Assembly (NCBI RefSeq): GCF_027482425.1
Contig: NZ_JAIXWA010000041.1
Location: forward strand, 1 to 64,000
Length of the DNA: 64,000 bases
Source of the DNA: Flavobacterium sp.
Lineage (GTDB): Bacteria; Bacteroidota; Bacteroidia; Flavobacteriales; Flavobacteriaceae
Reading direction: 5' to 3'
Shown here: in pieces, positions 19,688 through 29,667 of the stretch
Numbering within the stretch: position 1 is the first letter of the stretch
Layout of the letters: each line of letters opens with the position of its first letter
Program-made: the position numbers and the translations under genes
The notes under the pieces: model-generated
Database searches by the model: none
Told to the model about the DNA's origin: nothing
What the model saw: only the letters and a program-made list of their open reading frames with translations

Positions 19688-20239
19688 TTAATTCTTTTTA
19701 AAAGGTAAACCTAATTCAGCTAGTAATGATTTTGCTTCTTTGTCGGTTTTGGCAGTCGTTACAAAAGTAATGTCCATACCGGCAATTTTGTTCACTTTAT
19801 CGATGTCGATTTCAGGGAAAATGATTTGCTCTGTAACCCCTAAGTTGTAATTTCCACGTCCATCAAAACCATTGGCTTTGATTCCGCTGAAATCACGTAC
19901 ACGAGGTAACGCTGAAGTAATCAAACGATCCAAGAATTCATACATACGCTCACCACGTAAAGTCACTTTAGCACCAATAGGCATTCCCTTACGCAATTTA
20001 AAAGAAGCCACGTCTTTTTTAGAAATGGTCGCTAACGCTTTTTGACCGGTGATTTTAGTCAACTCATCAACCGCGTAATCTACTAATTTTTTATCAGATA
20101 CCGCAGCACCTACACCTCGGCTAATTACAATTTTCTCAAGTTTAGGCACTTGCATTACATTTTTGTAACCGAATTCATCTTTAAGAGCGGTGATAACACG
20201 ACTCTTATATTCTTGTTTTAGTCTTGGAATATATGCCAT
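19688..20239 (-). CDS. rplE: 50S ribosomal protein L5
   Basis: The 183-residue 5S-rRNA-binding protein has [34 protein letters not shown] and [19 protein letters not shown], all L5 signatures. It begins 2 bases after rplX. Confidence 0.98.
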   Translation of the reverse strand: MAYIPRLKQEYKSRVITALKDEFGYKNVMQVPKLEKIVISRGVGAAVSDKKLVDYAVDELTKITGQKALATISKKDVASFKLRKGMPIGAKVTLRGERMYEFLDRLITSALPRVRDFSGIKANGFDGRGNYNLGVTEQIIFPEIDIDKVNKIAGMDITFVTTAKTDKEAKSLLAELGLPFKKN

Positions 20240-20241
20240 AA

Positions 20242-20556
20242 CTACAATACTTGATTAGATTTTTTTGAAAATCTTACTTTCTTATCTCCTTCAGACTTGA
20301 ATCCAACTTTGGTAGCTTCTTTGGATTTAGGATCTACTAAAGCTAAGTTAGAAATATGAATAGGAGCTTCTTTCTTTACAATACCCCCTTGAGGATTTTG
20401 AGCGCTTGGCTTGGTGTGTTTAGAAACCATATTGACTCCTTCCACGATCGCTTTGTTATCCTCACGGATTACACGAACTACCTTGCCTTCTGCCCCTTTG
20501 TGGTCACCAGCAATGACTTTAACAACGTCGCCTGATTTAATTTTAATCTTTGTCAT
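20242..20556 (-). CDS. rplX: 50S ribosomal protein L24
   Basis: The 104-residue protein has the KOW motif ([20 protein letters not shown]) and [20 protein letters not shown] followed by the EAPIHISN segment. It lies 12 bases after rplN. Confidence 0.98.
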   Translation of the reverse strand: MTKIKIKSGDVVKVIAGDHKGAEGKVVRVIREDNKAIVEGVNMVSKHTKPSAQNPQGGIVKKEAPIHISNLALVDPKSKEATKVGFKSEGDKKVRFSKKSNQVL

Positions 20557-20568
20557 CTCTTGATCGAA

Positions 20569-20937
20569 TTAAAGCACTTCAGGTGCCAATGATACAATTT
20601 TCATGAATTGCTTCTCACGAAGCTCTCGAGCAACCGGACCAAAAACACGCGTACCACGCATCTCACCTGCCGCATTCAACAATACACAAGCGTTATCATC
20701 AAAACGGATGTAAGAACCATCAGCACGACGTACTTCTTTTTTGGTACGTACAACAACTGCAGTAGAAACCGCACCTTTTTTAACGTTTCCGTTAGGTGTG
20801 GCATCTTTGATAGAAACTACAATTTTATCTCCAACAGAGGCATAACGACGTTTCGTTCCTCCTAATACGCGGATAGTTAGTACTTCTTTAGCACCTGTGT
20901 TATCCGCAACTTTTAATCTACTTTCCTGTTGTACCAT
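20569..20937 (-). CDS. rplN: 50S ribosomal protein L14
   Basis: The 122-residue protein ([60 protein letters not shown]) is a full-length L14. It begins 2 bases after rpsQ. Confidence 0.98.
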
Positions 20938-20939
20938 GA

Positions 20940-21200
20940 TTACTTCGCTCTTTCAATGATTTCAACTAATCTCCAACATTTGGTTTTACTCAACGGACGT
21001 GTTTCCATGATACGTACGGTATCGCCAATGTTACAGTCATTTTTTTCGTCGTGTGCAACATATTTCTTAGTTTTTAACACGAACTTACCATATAATGGGT
21101 GCTTTACTTTTTTAGTTTCAGCAACAACAATAGATTTTGCCATTTTGTTGCTAGTAACCACACCAATTCTTTCTTTTCTTAAATTTCTTTTTTCCATCAT
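20940..21200 (-). CDS. rpsQ: 30S ribosomal protein S17
   Basis: The 86-residue OB-fold protein has [40 protein letters not shown] and [19 protein letters not shown]. Two adjacent ATG codons (21200 and 21197) could each start it; the choice alters one residue. Confidence 0.97.
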   Translation of the reverse strand: MMEKRNLRKERIGVVTSNKMAKSIVVAETKKVKHPLYGKFVLKTKKYVAHDEKNDCNIGDTVRIMETRPLSKTKCWRLVEIIERAK

Positions 21201-21216
21201 TCAGCGGATATTACAA

Positions 21217-21408
21217 TTATTGTAACTCTCTTTTGCTTAATTCAGTCGCCAATCGAGCTACCGTTCTACGCATACTGCGAATTTGAAGCGGATTTTGGAT
21301 TGGAGAAACGGCGTGAGCCATTTGTAAATCAGCGTAAGACTTTTTCATTTCACTAAGCTTTGCTTGCAACTCAGCTGTAGACAGATTGATAATTTCTGAT
21401 TGTTTCAT
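21217..21408 (-). CDS. rpmC: 50S ribosomal protein L29
   Basis: The 63-residue protein starts at MKQSEIINLSTAELQAKLSE. An in-frame upstream start (21450) would overlap rplP and is not part of the family. The helical hairpin with IRSMRRTVARLATEL is typical. Confidence 0.96.
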   Translation of the reverse strand: MKQSEIINLSTAELQAKLSEMKKSYADLQMAHAVSPIQNPLQIRSMRRTVARLATELSKRELQ

Positions 21409-21421
21409 AATAATTACTTGA

Positions 21422-21841
21422 TTATGCTTCGAAATCTCTTGCAACAACAAACTTAGTTTTCACAGGAAGCTTCTGGGCAGCTAAACGTAATGCTTCTTTT
21501 GCTACTGACAGAGGTACCCCTCCTACTTCAAACATGATTCTGCCTGGTTTAACAACGGCAGCCCAATATTCAACGGCACCTTTACCTTTACCCATACGTA
21601 CTTCTAAGGGTTTCTTTGTAATTGGTTTATCCGGGAAGATCTTAATCCATAACTGTCCTTCACGCTTCATGTAACGGGTAGCAGCGATACGAGCAGCCTC
21701 GATTTGACGGGATGTTAAAAACGCTGAATCCAACGATTTAATTCCAAACATTCCGTTGGAAAGTACATGTCCACGTTGTGACACGCCTTTCATTTTACCT
21801 TTCTGTACCTTGCGGTATTTTGTTCTTTTAGGCTGTAACAT
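21422..21841 (-). CDS. rplP: 50S ribosomal protein L16
   Basis: The 139-residue protein has [20 protein letters not shown], the [20 protein letters not shown] region and the universally conserved [20 protein letters not shown]. It lies 19 bases after rpsC. Confidence 0.98.
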   Translation of the reverse strand: MLQPKRTKYRKVQKGKMKGVSQRGHVLSNGMFGIKSLDSAFLTSRQIEAARIAATRYMKREGQLWIKIFPDKPITKKPLEVRMGKGKGAVEYWAAVVKPGRIMFEVGGVPLSVAKEALRLAAQKLPVKTKFVVARDFEA

Positions 21842-21860
21842 TTTTCTTTAATTTAAAAAA

Positions 21861-22601
21861 TTACTTTCTTTTACGGGCCCCTCCCGATTTACCGGATTTC
21901 CCATTACGGGGTGCATCCCCTTTACCACCAGCAGCTTGTTTTTTATCCATGCCTACTAATGGCGATAAATCGCGTTTTCCGTAAACTTCACCTTTCATGA
22001 TCCATACTTTGATACCCATTCTACCGTAAGTAGTATGTGCTTCAGCCAAAGCATAATCAATATCGGCTCTGAAAGTGGATAGAGGAATACGACCTTCTTT
22101 GAAATTTTCAGAACGTGCCATTTCAGCTCCATTCAAACGACCAGAAATCATTACTTTAATTCCTTCCGCATTCATACGCATAGCAGCCGCGATAGCCATT
22201 TTAATAGCTCTTCGGTATGAAATACGACTTTCGATTTGACGTGCGATACTAGAAGCTACTAGAAATGCATCCAACTCGGGTCTTTTAATTTCAAAGATGT
22301 TGATTTGAACCTCTTTGTCAGTAATTTTCTTAAGTTCTTCTTTCAACTTGTCTACCTCTTGACCGCCTTTACCAATGATGATACCAGGACGAGCCGTAGT
22401 GATAGTAACGGTTACAAGTTTCAAAGTGCGCTCGATAATTACTTTAGATACACTAGCTTTTGATAAACGCGCATGGATATACTTTCTGATTTTATAATCT
22501 TCAGCAATTTTGTCGCCGTAATCATTTCCACCATACCAGTTTGAATCCCATCCTCTGATGATACCAAGGCGATTTCCAATTGGATTTGTCTTTTGTCCCA
22601 T
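21861..22601 (-). CDS. rpsC: 30S ribosomal protein S3
   Basis: The 246-residue protein has a KH domain with [20 protein letters not shown] and the C-terminal S3 domain ([44 protein letters not shown]), ending in a Lys/Gly-rich tail. It lies 8 bases after rplV. Confidence 0.98.
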   Translation of the reverse strand: MGQKTNPIGNRLGIIRGWDSNWYGGNDYGDKIAEDYKIRKYIHARLSKASVSKVIIERTLKLVTVTITTARPGIIIGKGGQEVDKLKEELKKITDKEVQINIFEIKRPELDAFLVASSIARQIESRISYRRAIKMAIAAAMRMNAEGIKVMISGRLNGAEMARSENFKEGRIPLSTFRADIDYALAEAHTTYGRMGIKVWIMKGEVYGKRDLSPLVGMDKKQAAGGKGDAPRNGKSGKSGGARKRK

Positions 22602-22609
22602 ACTGTTTA

Positions 22610-23020
22610 TTAATTACTTTGTGTGTTATCTACTTGTCCTAACACGATGGTTACGTGGTTGGAACGTTTTCTGATTCTGTGTGCGCGACCTTGTGGAGCA
22701 GGACGTAATCGTTTTAACATTACACCTCCATCAACTTTGATCTCTTTTACAAATAAGCCTGCTTCTGCCACATTGCCTTCACTATTTTTCTGCTCCCAGT
22801 TATTGATTGCAGATAACAATAGTTTTTCCAACTTGCGTGAAGCTTCTTTTGAGCTGAATCTTAGAATACTAAGTGCTCTTTCCACTTTCTGACCTCTTAC
22901 CAAGTCTGCTACTAAGCGCATTTTTCTAGGTGAAGTAGGGCAGTTATTTAACTTAGCAAAAGCCAAAGACTTATTCGCCTCTTTTCTTGCGTCTGCTGTA
23001 TTTCTTTTACGAACTCCCAT
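22610..23020 (-). CDS. rplV: 50S ribosomal protein L22
   Basis: The 136-residue protein has the L22 core [20 protein letters not shown] and the tunnel-lining beta-hairpin ending [20 protein letters not shown]. It begins 6 bases after rpsS. Confidence 0.98.
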   Translation of the reverse strand: MGVRKRNTADARKEANKSLAFAKLNNCPTSPRKMRLVADLVRGQKVERALSILRFSSKEASRKLEKLLLSAINNWEQKNSEGNVAEAGLFVKEIKVDGGVMLKRLRPAPQGRAHRIRKRSNHVTIVLGQVDNTQSN

Positions 23021-23026
23021 TTCTTC

Positions 23027-23305
23027 TTATTTTTTACCTTTATTTTTAGCTCCAGCATGACCTCTAAAGGATCTTGTTGGTGAAAATTCTCCTAATTTAT
23101 GACCTACCATGTTCTCGGTAACATATACGGGAACGAATTGGCGACCATTGTGAACTGCGATAGTTTGTCCAACGAAGTCAGGCGTAATCATTGAGGCTCT
23201 TGACCAAGTCTTAACCACATTTTTATTGCCATTTTCAGCGTTTTCTAAAACTTTCTTTTCTAATTTATAGTGAACGTAAGGTCCTTTCTTTAATGAACGT
23301 GCCAT
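23027..23305 (-). CDS. rpsS: 30S ribosomal protein S19
   Basis: The 92-residue protein [20 protein letters not shown] with [20 protein letters not shown] and [20 protein letters not shown] is a complete S19. It lies 10 bases after rplB. Confidence 0.98.
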   Translation of the reverse strand: MARSLKKGPYVHYKLEKKVLENAENGNKNVVKTWSRASMITPDFVGQTIAVHNGRQFVPVYVTENMVGHKLGEFSPTRSFRGHAGAKNKGKK

Positions 23306-23315
23306 GTCTATCTAA

Positions 23316-24140
23316 TTATTTCTTTCTGCGTTCAACAATATACTTGTTACTTGGATTAACTAAAGAACGTGTTCTATATCCTTTAGCCGGTAGACCTTTT
23401 CTAGAACGTGGGTGACCTCCTGAAGAACGTCCTTCACCACCTCCCATGGGGTGATCAACTGGGTTCATCGCTACTGGTCTTGTTCTTGGTCTTCTACCTA
23501 ACCATCTGCTTCTACCTGCTTTACCAGATACAATCAATTGGTGGTCAGAGTTAGAAACTGCCCCAATGGTAGCCATACACGTCAACAAGATTAAACGAGT
23601 TTCACCTGAAGGCATTTTTATGGTTGCATATTTACCATCACGCGCCATTAATTGGGCAAAAGTACCCGCTGAACGCGCAATAATAGCTCCTTGACCTGGA
23701 CGCAATTCAATACATGAAATTACGGTACCAAGAGGAATCTTACTTAAGGGCAAAGTGTTTCCGATTTCAGGCGCAGCATTTTCACCTGATACCACTGTCT
23801 GACCTACCTGTAAACCATTTTGAGCAATGATATAGGTTTTTTCTCCATCCGCATACGCTAATAATGCGATAAAGGCAGTTCGGTTTGGATCATACTCAAT
23901 CGACTTAACGGTTGCAGGGATACCAAACTTAGTTCTTTTGAAATCGATAATACGATAACGTTGCTTGTGACCACCGCCTGTGTAACGCATGGTCATTTTT
24001 CCTTGACTATTTCTACCTCCTGAGCTTTTTTTCGGTGCGATCAATGAACGCTCCGGCTTATCAGTTGTAATGGCGTCAAAACCATTGACAACTCTAAAAC
24101 GCTGGCCAGGGGTAATAGGTTTTAATTTTCTAACTGACAT
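23316..24140 (-). CDS. rplB: 50S ribosomal protein L2
   Basis: The 274-residue protein is a core component near the peptidyl-transferase centre. It shows [20 protein letters not shown] and the C-terminal [20 protein letters not shown] with the critical His. It begins 7 bases after rplW. Confidence 0.98.
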   Translation of the reverse strand: MSVRKLKPITPGQRFRVVNGFDAITTDKPERSLIAPKKSSGGRNSQGKMTMRYTGGGHKQRYRIIDFKRTKFGIPATVKSIEYDPNRTAFIALLAYADGEKTYIIAQNGLQVGQTVVSGENAAPEIGNTLPLSKIPLGTVISCIELRPGQGAIIARSAGTFAQLMARDGKYATIKMPSGETRLILLTCMATIGAVSNSDHQLIVSGKAGRSRWLGRRPRTRPVAMNPVDHPMGGGEGRSSGGHPRSRKGLPAKGYRTRSLVNPSNKYIVERRKK

Positions 24141-24147
24141 TGTTTAC

Positions 24148-24438
24148 TTAGTTATTAGAATAAAAATCAATTGTTTCACCTTCCTGTACTTGTACGATGG
24201 CTTTTTTGTACGAATTTGTTTTTCCTTGAATCAAACCACTTTTGGTGTATTTAGTAGTACGATCAGGACGAACATTCATCGTATTAACTTCAACAACGGT
24301 AACGCCATAAGCAGCCTCTACAGCTTTCTTGATCTGTACTTTGTTGGCTTTTTTATCTACAACGAAACCAAAACGATTAAAAAGCTCCCCGTCTTTGGTC
24401 ACTTTTTCGGTAATGATAGGTTTAATGATGATACTCAT
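24148..24438 (-). CDS. rplW: 50S ribosomal protein L23
   Basis: The 96-residue protein at the tunnel exit has IIKPIITEKVTKDGELFNRF and FVVDKKANKVQIKKAVEAAY, typical of L23. It begins 7 bases after rplD. Confidence 0.97.
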   Translation of the reverse strand: MSIIIKPIITEKVTKDGELFNRFGFVVDKKANKVQIKKAVEAAYGVTVVEVNTMNVRPDRTTKYTKSGLIQGKTNSYKKAIVQVQEGETIDFYSNN

Positions 24439-24445
24439 GGCTCTG

Positions 24446-25075
24446 TTATTTACTTAAATTTTCTACAATTCCCGCTACAGAACTCTCAGTTAGCACTAAA
24501 TTATTTGCATGTAATATGCCGTAAGTACTTAATTCTGAAGAAGTTACAACCTTAGAGGCTTGTAAATTGCGTGACGACAAATATACATTATTATTTGTAT
24601 CACCCAACACGAACAATGATTTTTTGTTCTCTAACCCTAAAGCATTCAATACACTAAGGAATTTTTTGGTGCTTGGTGTTTCAAAAGTGAAATCTTCCAC
24701 AACAATCAAATTAGACTCTTTCGCTTTCATGGACAAAGCTGATTTACGTGCTAAACGCTTCAAGCCTTTGTTCAATTTGAAAGAATAGCTACGTGGACGA
24801 GGACCGAAAATTGTACCTCCACCAACGAATACAGGAGACTTAACACTACCTGCACGCGCTGTACCTGTTCCTTTTTGTTTTTTTATCTTGCGTGTACTAC
24901 CAGCCACTTCATTGCGCTCTTTCGCTTTGTGTGTTCCTTGTCTTTGGTTAGCAAGGTATTGCTTAACATCAAGATATACCGCATGGTTGTTTGGCTCGAT
25001 GCCAAATACAGCATCAGAAAGTTCTACTTTTCTGCCTGTATCTTTTCCGTTACTATCTAAAACTTTTACTTCCAT
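24446..25075 (-). CDS. rplD: 50S ribosomal protein L4
   Basis: The 209-residue protein contains the tunnel loop TRKIKKQKGTGTARAGSVKS, then GGTIFGPRPRSYSFKLNKGL and ALSMKAKESNLIVVEDF. Its ATG overlaps the rplC stop codon by one base (TAATG), implying coupling. In E. coli L4 represses the S10 operon leader; whether it does so here is unknown. Confidence 0.98.
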   Translation of the reverse strand: MEVKVLDSNGKDTGRKVELSDAVFGIEPNNHAVYLDVKQYLANQRQGTHKAKERNEVAGSTRKIKKQKGTGTARAGSVKSPVFVGGGTIFGPRPRSYSFKLNKGLKRLARKSALSMKAKESNLIVVEDFTFETPSTKKFLSVLNALGLENKKSLFVLGDTNNNVYLSSRNLQASKVVTSSELSTYGILHANNLVLTESSVAGIVENLSK

Positions 25076-25692
25076 TACTTCTGAATGATTACATACGAGT
25101 TTTTATGTCCAGGAACCGCACCTTTAACCACCAATAGGTTTTTGTCAGCTACGACTTTTAAAACTCTAAGATTTTGTACTTTAACATTTTGACCTCCCAT
25201 TCTTCCGGCCATACGCATTCCTTTGAATACACGAGAAGGATACGATGAAGCACCCACAGATCCCGGTGCACGCAAACGGTTGTGCTGACCGTGTGTAGAT
25301 TGTCCAACCCCACCAAATCCGTGGCGTTTCACAACCCCTTGGAAACCTTTTCCTTTCGACACGCCTTGTACATCGACAAATTCGCCTTCGCTGAAAACGT
25401 CAACAGTGATGTTATCACCTAATTTATACTCCGTTTCAAAACCTTGGAATTCAACGACTTTTTTCTTGGCAGATGTCCCCGCTTTTTTAAAGTGACCTAC
25501 GGCCGCTTTGGTGGCGTGTTTTTCTGTTTTGTCATCGAAACCAAGTTGCAACGCTTCATACCCGTCAACCTCTTTGGTTCTGACTTGGGTAACGACACAT
25601 GGACCTGCTTCAATTACGGTACATGGGATGTTTTTCCCGTTCTCGTCAAAGATGCTGGTCATGCCGATTTTTCTTCCAATTAACCCAGACAT
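25075..25692 (-). CDS. rplC: 50S ribosomal protein L3
   Basis: The 205-residue protein has the L3 start [19 protein letters not shown] and the conserved [20 protein letters not shown] plus [20 protein letters not shown]. It is the first gene of the long ribosomal unit, about 62 bases downstream of a consensus promoter. rpsJ is not attached to this unit but sits upstream in the str unit behind a terminator. Confidence 0.98.
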   Translation of the reverse strand: MSGLIGRKIGMTSIFDENGKNIPCTVIEAGPCVVTQVRTKEVDGYEALQLGFDDKTEKHATKAAVGHFKKAGTSAKKKVVEFQGFETEYKLGDNITVDVFSEGEFVDVQGVSKGKGFQGVVKRHGFGGVGQSTHGQHNRLRAPGSVGASSYPSRVFKGMRMAGRMGGQNVKVQNLRVLKVVADKNLLVVKGAVPGHKNSYVIIQK

Positions 25693-25724
25693 AAAAATTA
25701 TTAATTAATTAAACATTGTTTAGC

Positions 25725-25741
25725 AATGGCAAGTAGCCATT
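25725..25741 (-). other. Leader hairpin with six-codon upstream ORF before rplC
   Basis: In the minus-strand leader of rplC, AATGGC and GCCATT form a 6-bp hairpin around a 5-base loop. The hairpin includes the start codon of a six-codon frame (Met-Ala-Thr-Cys-His-Cys, 25740-25720). It lies near the predicted RNA 5' end. Function unproven. Confidence 0.35.
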
Positions 25742-25753
25742 TTTTTGAGCGTG

Positions 25754-25784
25754 CAAATATATAGATTAGAATCCATCAATCAAA
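25754..25784 (-). promoter_or_regulatory. Consensus promoter of the rplC-rplQ unit
   Basis: TTTG (25784-25781), 19 bases, then TATATTTG (25761-25754) on the minus strand match the Bacteroidota consensus TTTG-N19-TAnnTTTG exactly. The RNA start is predicted near 25747, leaving a leader of about 55 bases. Confidence 0.8.
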
Positions 25785-26030
25785 ATAATCTAAGTAATTA
25801 TTTTTCAGGAAGTAATTAACCGACTTTAAACGATAAATTATACAAAATAAAAATTGGTGAAAATATGATGCGAGCCCCCGAAAACAATAGTAATAAACGA
25901 AACTTCCCTGTGTTTTAATTTGCTAAAAAAGAGAAAAAACTTCTAAAAATAGTTATCAACAAAATTTCATTCGGAAATTATACCCTCAAAAAAAGAGCCT
26001 TCACATACATTTTTTTACGACCCAAAACAT
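25785..26030. other. AT-rich intergenic stretch without a visible gene
   Basis: Between the rplC promoter and the rpsJ terminator there are about 246 AT-rich bases with no convincing reading frame, RNA gene or repeat. One TTATCAACA resembles a DnaA box with a mismatch but is solitary. Together with the flanking sites this accounts for the 391-base gap 25693-26083. Confidence 0.6.
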
Positions 26031-26062
26031 AAAAAAAATGACCGGTCATAACCGGTCATTTT
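26031..26062 (-). terminator. Strong terminator after rpsJ
   Basis: A perfect 12-bp stem (AAAATGACCGGT and ACCGGTCATTTT, 26035-26046 with 26051-26062) with a 4-base loop is followed by T on the minus strand. It separates rpsL-rpsG-fusA-rpsJ from rplC. Confidence 0.92.
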
Positions 26063-26083
26063 ATAGGTATAAAAAGTGACTTA

Positions 26084-26389
26084 TCACACTTTGATCTCTA
26101 CTTCAACACCACTAGGAAGCTCTAACTTCATTAATGCATCAATAGTCTTAGAAGAAGAACTATAAATGTCTAACAAACGTTTGTATGAGCTTACTTCGAA
26201 CTGCTCACGTGCTTTTTTGTTTACGTGAGGAGAACGTAATACGGTGAAGATTTTCTTGTGTGTAGGAAGTGGAATTGGACCCGTTACTACAGCACCTGTG
26301 CTTTTCACTGTTTTTACGATTTTTTCAGCGGATTTATCCACCAACATATGATCGTAAGATTTCAATTTTATTCTAATTTTTTGACTCAT
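26084..26389 (-). CDS. rpsJ: 30S ribosomal protein S10
   Basis: The 101-residue protein ([60 protein letters not shown]) is a full S10, also known as the antitermination factor NusE. It lies 11 bases after fusA and ends the str unit; a terminator and 391 bases separate it from rplC. Confidence 0.98.
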   Translation of the reverse strand: MSQKIRIKLKSYDHMLVDKSAEKIVKTVKSTGAVVTGPIPLPTHKKIFTVLRSPHVNKKAREQFEVSSYKRLLDIYSSSSKTIDALMKLELPSGVEVEIKV

Positions 26390-26400
26390 CTTTTCAAGAA

Positions 26401-28545
26401 TTAAGCGTTACCTTTTGCTTTTTTGATTACCTCATCAGAGATGTTAGAAGGCGTTTGTTCGTAGTGTGAGAACTCCATAGTGGACGTTGCTCTACCCGAT
26501 GACAATGTACGCAACGTAGTCACGTAACCAAACATTTCAGAAAGTGGCACATGCGCTTTGATTACTTTTGAACCGGCACGATCACCCATGTCGTTCACTT
26601 GTCCTCGTCTGCGGTTAAGGTCACCTACGATATCCCCCATGTTTTCTTCTGGTGTAATCACTTCGATTTTCATGATAGGCTCAAGAATTACAGCACCCGC
26701 TGCTTTTGCAACTTCTTTGTATCCTAATTTAGCCGCCATTTCAAAAGATAGTGCATCCGAGTCAACAGGGTGGTACGAACCATCCAACAAGGTTACTTTC
26801 AAGCTATCCACTGTATACCCCGCTAAAGGCCCTTGTTTCATCGCTTCTTTAAACCCTTTCTCTACAGCAGGAATGTATTCTTTTGGTACGTTACCTCCTT
26901 TTACTTCATTCACAAACTGAAGACCCACAAATCCTTCTTCGGCAGGCTCCAAACGGAAAACGATGTCCCCGAATTTTCCACGTCCACCCGATTGCTTTTT
27001 GTAGACTTCGCGGTGTTGCGCTGTTTTTGTGTATGCTTCTTTGTACTCTACTTGTGGTTCACCTTGGTTTACTTCTACCTTGAACTCACGTTTCATACGG
27101 TCAACCAAGATGTCTAAGTGCAACTCTCCCATCCCTGAGATGATTGTTTGTCCTGAAGCTTCATCAGTACGCACGGTAAATGTTGGATCTTCTTCAGCCA
27201 ATTTAGCCAAAGCCATACCCATTTTATCAACGTCAGCCTTCGTTTTAGGCTCAATCGCGATACCAATTACAGGATCAGGAAACTTCATCGATTCAAGGAT
27301 GATCGGGTGTTTCTCATCACACATGGTATCCCCCGTTTTGATATCTTTAAAACCTACAGCAGCTCCAATATCACCCGCTTCGATAAATTCGATTGGGTTT
27401 TGCTTGTTAGCGTGCATTTGGTAGATACGAGAAATACGTTCTTTATTCCCTGAACGTGTGTTCAAAATGTAAGAGCCCGCATCCAAACGACCTGAATACG
27501 CTCTAAAGAATGCCAAGCGACCTACATAAGGATCGGTTGCAATTTTGAACGCCAAAGCCGCAAAAGGTTCTGTTACATCAGGACGACGTGTAATTTTAGT
27601 TTGCTCTTCTTCGGGAAGATCAGCATCATCAGGGTGAATTCCTTGGATACCCTCTTTATCTACAGGTGAAGGCAAATATTTACAAACGGCATCCAACATA
27701 AATTGAACTCCTTTGTTTTTAAATGACGAACCACACATCATAGGAATGATGGCCATGTCAATAGTAGCCGCACGTAGGGCATTGTTGATTTCGTCTTCGG
27801 TAATAGAGTTTTCATCCTCCATATACTTATCCAAAAGGTTCTCATCGTATTCCGCTACAGCTTCAATCAAGGTAGAGCGGTATTGTCTTACTTCATCTAC
27901 CATTTCCGCTGGAATATCAACGATGTCAAAAGTAGCGCCTTGTGTTTCCTCATGCCAGATAATAGCTTGGTTTTTTACCAAATCCACTACCCCTTTGAAG
28001 TCCATTTCATCCCCAATTGGCAATGTGATGGCTACTGCATTGGATTTTAACATGTCACGTACTTGCTGACAAACGGCCAAGAAGTTAGACCCTTGACGGT
28101 CCATTTTGTTTACGAATCCCATACGAGGAACACGGTATTGGTCGGCTAATCTCCAGTTGGTTTCGGATTGAGGCTCTACCCCATCCACCGCAGAGAACAA
28201 GAAAACCAATCCATCCAATACACGTAACGAACGGTTTACTTCTACCGTAAAGTCAACGTGACCGGGAGTATCGATAATGTTAAAGTGATATCCTTTTGTT
28301 TCAGGTAAATTTTTACCTTGTTCGGTTGGGAAATTCCACGTACAAGTGGTTGCCGCCGAAGTAATGGTAATACCACGCTCTTGCTCTTGTGCCATCCAGT
28401 CCATGGTAGCCGCTCCATCGTGAACCTCACCAATCTTGTGAGACTTCCCAGTGTAGAACAAAATACGCTCAGTCGTTGTCGTTTTTCCAGCGTCAATGTG
28501 CGCTGCAATTCCGATATTTCGGGTATATTTTAAATCTCTTGCCAT
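26401..28545 (-). CDS. fusA: Elongation factor G
   Basis: The 714-residue GTPase translocates tRNA-mRNA on the ribosome. The G motifs are [19 protein letters not shown] (G1), the RGITI segment (G2), [12 protein letters not shown] (G3), NKMDR (G4) and a CGSSF region (G5). Domains II-V follow to the end. Length is normal for the classical enzyme. It lies 10 bases after rpsG; no tuf gene accompanies it in this cluster. Confidence 0.98.
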   Translation of the reverse strand: MARDLKYTRNIGIAAHIDAGKTTTTERILFYTGKSHKIGEVHDGAATMDWMAQEQERGITITSAATTCTWNFPTEQGKNLPETKGYHFNIIDTPGHVDFTVEVNRSLRVLDGLVFLFSAVDGVEPQSETNWRLADQYRVPRMGFVNKMDRQGSNFLAVCQQVRDMLKSNAVAITLPIGDEMDFKGVVDLVKNQAIIWHEETQGATFDIVDIPAEMVDEVRQYRSTLIEAVAEYDENLLDKYMEDENSITEDEINNALRAATIDMAIIPMMCGSSFKNKGVQFMLDAVCKYLPSPVDKEGIQGIHPDDADLPEEEQTKITRRPDVTEPFAALAFKIATDPYVGRLAFFRAYSGRLDAGSYILNTRSGNKERISRIYQMHANKQNPIEFIEAGDIGAAVGFKDIKTGDTMCDEKHPIILESMKFPDPVIGIAIEPKTKADVDKMGMALAKLAEEDPTFTVRTDEASGQTIISGMGELHLDILVDRMKREFKVEVNQGEPQVEYKEAYTKTAQHREVYKKQSGGRGKFGDIVFRLEPAEEGFVGLQFVNEVKGGNVPKEYIPAVEKGFKEAMKQGPLAGYTVDSLKVTLLDGSYHPVDSDALSFEMAAKLGYKEVAKAAGAVILEPIMKIEVITPEENMGDIVGDLNRRRGQVNDMGDRAGSKVIKAHVPLSEMFGYVTTLRTLSSGRATSTMEFSHYEQTPSNISDEVIKKAKGNA

Positions 28546-28555
28546 CGCTTAAAAA

Positions 28556-29032
28556 TTAAAATCTAAAGTGAGAGAATGCTTTGTTAGCTTCTGCCATTTT
28601 GTGTGTATCCATTCTCTTTTTCACAGCCGCACCTTCTTCTTTTGCTGCAGCTAAAATTTCAGAGGCTAGTTTACCCGCCATGGATTTCTCGTTTCTTTTG
28701 CGTGCATAAAGGATTAACCATTTCATCGCCATAGAGATCTTACGATCGGGACGAATTTGCATCGGGATTTGGAACGTAGCTCCACCCACACGACGTGAAC
28801 GAACTTCTACGTGAGGCATCACGTTTGTTAATGCATCCTTCCAAATTTCTAAAGCAGATTTTTCTGCATCTTGCTTTTTAGTTTCTACGATTTCCAACGC
28901 AGAATAAAACACATTAAAAGCAATTGATTTTTTACCATCCCACATTAAGTTGTTCACAAAACGGGTGACCAATTGATCGTTAAATTTTGGATCCGGTAAA
29001 AGCGGTCTCTTTTTGGCCTGTCTTTTTCTCAT
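28556..29032 (-). CDS. rpsG: 30S ribosomal protein S7
   Basis: The 158-residue protein ([60 protein letters not shown]) is a full S7, a primary assembly protein of the 30S head. It lies 23 bases after rpsL. Confidence 0.98.
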   Translation of the reverse strand: MRKRQAKKRPLLPDPKFNDQLVTRFVNNLMWDGKKSIAFNVFYSALEIVETKKQDAEKSALEIWKDALTNVMPHVEVRSRRVGGATFQIPMQIRPDRKISMAMKWLILYARKRNEKSMAGKLASEILAAAKEEGAAVKKRMDTHKMAEANKAFSHFRF

Positions 29033-29055
29033 TTCTTCTGATTAAAAGTTTTTAA

Positions 29056-29436
29056 TTACTTTTTGTCTTTTGGGCGTTTTGCTCCGTACTTTGATCTTCT
29101 TTGAAGACGTCCGTTAACTCCGGCCGTATCCAAAGCACCACGTACGATGTGGTATCGTACCCCTGGCAAATCTTTCACCCTTCCACCTCTCACTAATACT
29201 ATCGAGTGCTCTTGTAGATTGTGTCCTTCTCCTGGGATGTAAGCATTCACCTCATTACCATTGGTCAAACGTACACGCGCAACTTTACGCATGGCTGAGT
29301 TTGGTTTTTTTGGCGTAGTGGTGTAAACACGCGTACAAACCCCTCTTCGTTGAGGACAAGAATCCAAAGCAGCCGATTTACTCTTCTTAGCGATTTTGGC
29401 TCTTCCAGTTCTTACTAATTGTTGAATTGTTGGCAT
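29056..29436 (-). CDS. rpsL: 30S ribosomal protein S12
   Basis: The 126-residue decoding-centre protein has [37 protein letters not shown] and [20 protein letters not shown]. The Lys in TTPKKPNSA and in RVKDLPG are the residues where streptomycin-resistance changes are known; both are the sensitive type. It is the first gene of the str unit. Confidence 0.98.
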   Translation of the reverse strand: MPTIQQLVRTGRAKIAKKSKSAALDSCPQRRGVCTRVYTTTPKKPNSAMRKVARVRLTNGNEVNAYIPGEGHNLQEHSIVLVRGGRVKDLPGVRYHIVRGALDTAGVNGRLQRRSKYGAKRPKDKK

Positions 29437-29470
29437 AATTTAAATAATAAATTTACTTATGTTTACTTTA

Positions 29471-29485
29471 CCCGCATTTTACGGG
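29471..29485 (-). other. Small leader hairpin upstream of rpsL
   Basis: CCCG and CGGG pair around a 7-base loop near the predicted 5' end of the rpsL transcript. The loop contains an AUG that opens a four-codon frame. Weak; may be chance. Confidence 0.25.
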
Positions 29486-29489
29486 GTTG

Positions 29490-29497
29490 CAAATGTA
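29490..29497 (-). promoter_or_regulatory. Promoter -7 box of the str unit
   Basis: TACATTTG on the minus strand matches TAnnTTTG and lies 53 bases upstream of the rpsL ATG. The -33 region is a T run without a clear TTTG. Confidence 0.55.
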
Positions 29498-29667
29498 TAA
29501 ATTATATTTAATAAAAAAAATCATGTTTATTTATTTTTTTCACGCTAACCATTTGTATTGTAAAGCCTTGTGTTTTTCACAAATTCAAGCCTTTTTTATC
29601 TTCGTTAATTTGCAATAAACATACCGAGACATCGTTTTTTACGTTATTTTTACCACAAATCCTCGTG

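Noticed and set aside
25785-26030. TTATCAACA near 25956 considered as a DnaA box or origin
   Set aside because: Single site with a mismatch, no cluster and no origin-associated genes nearby.
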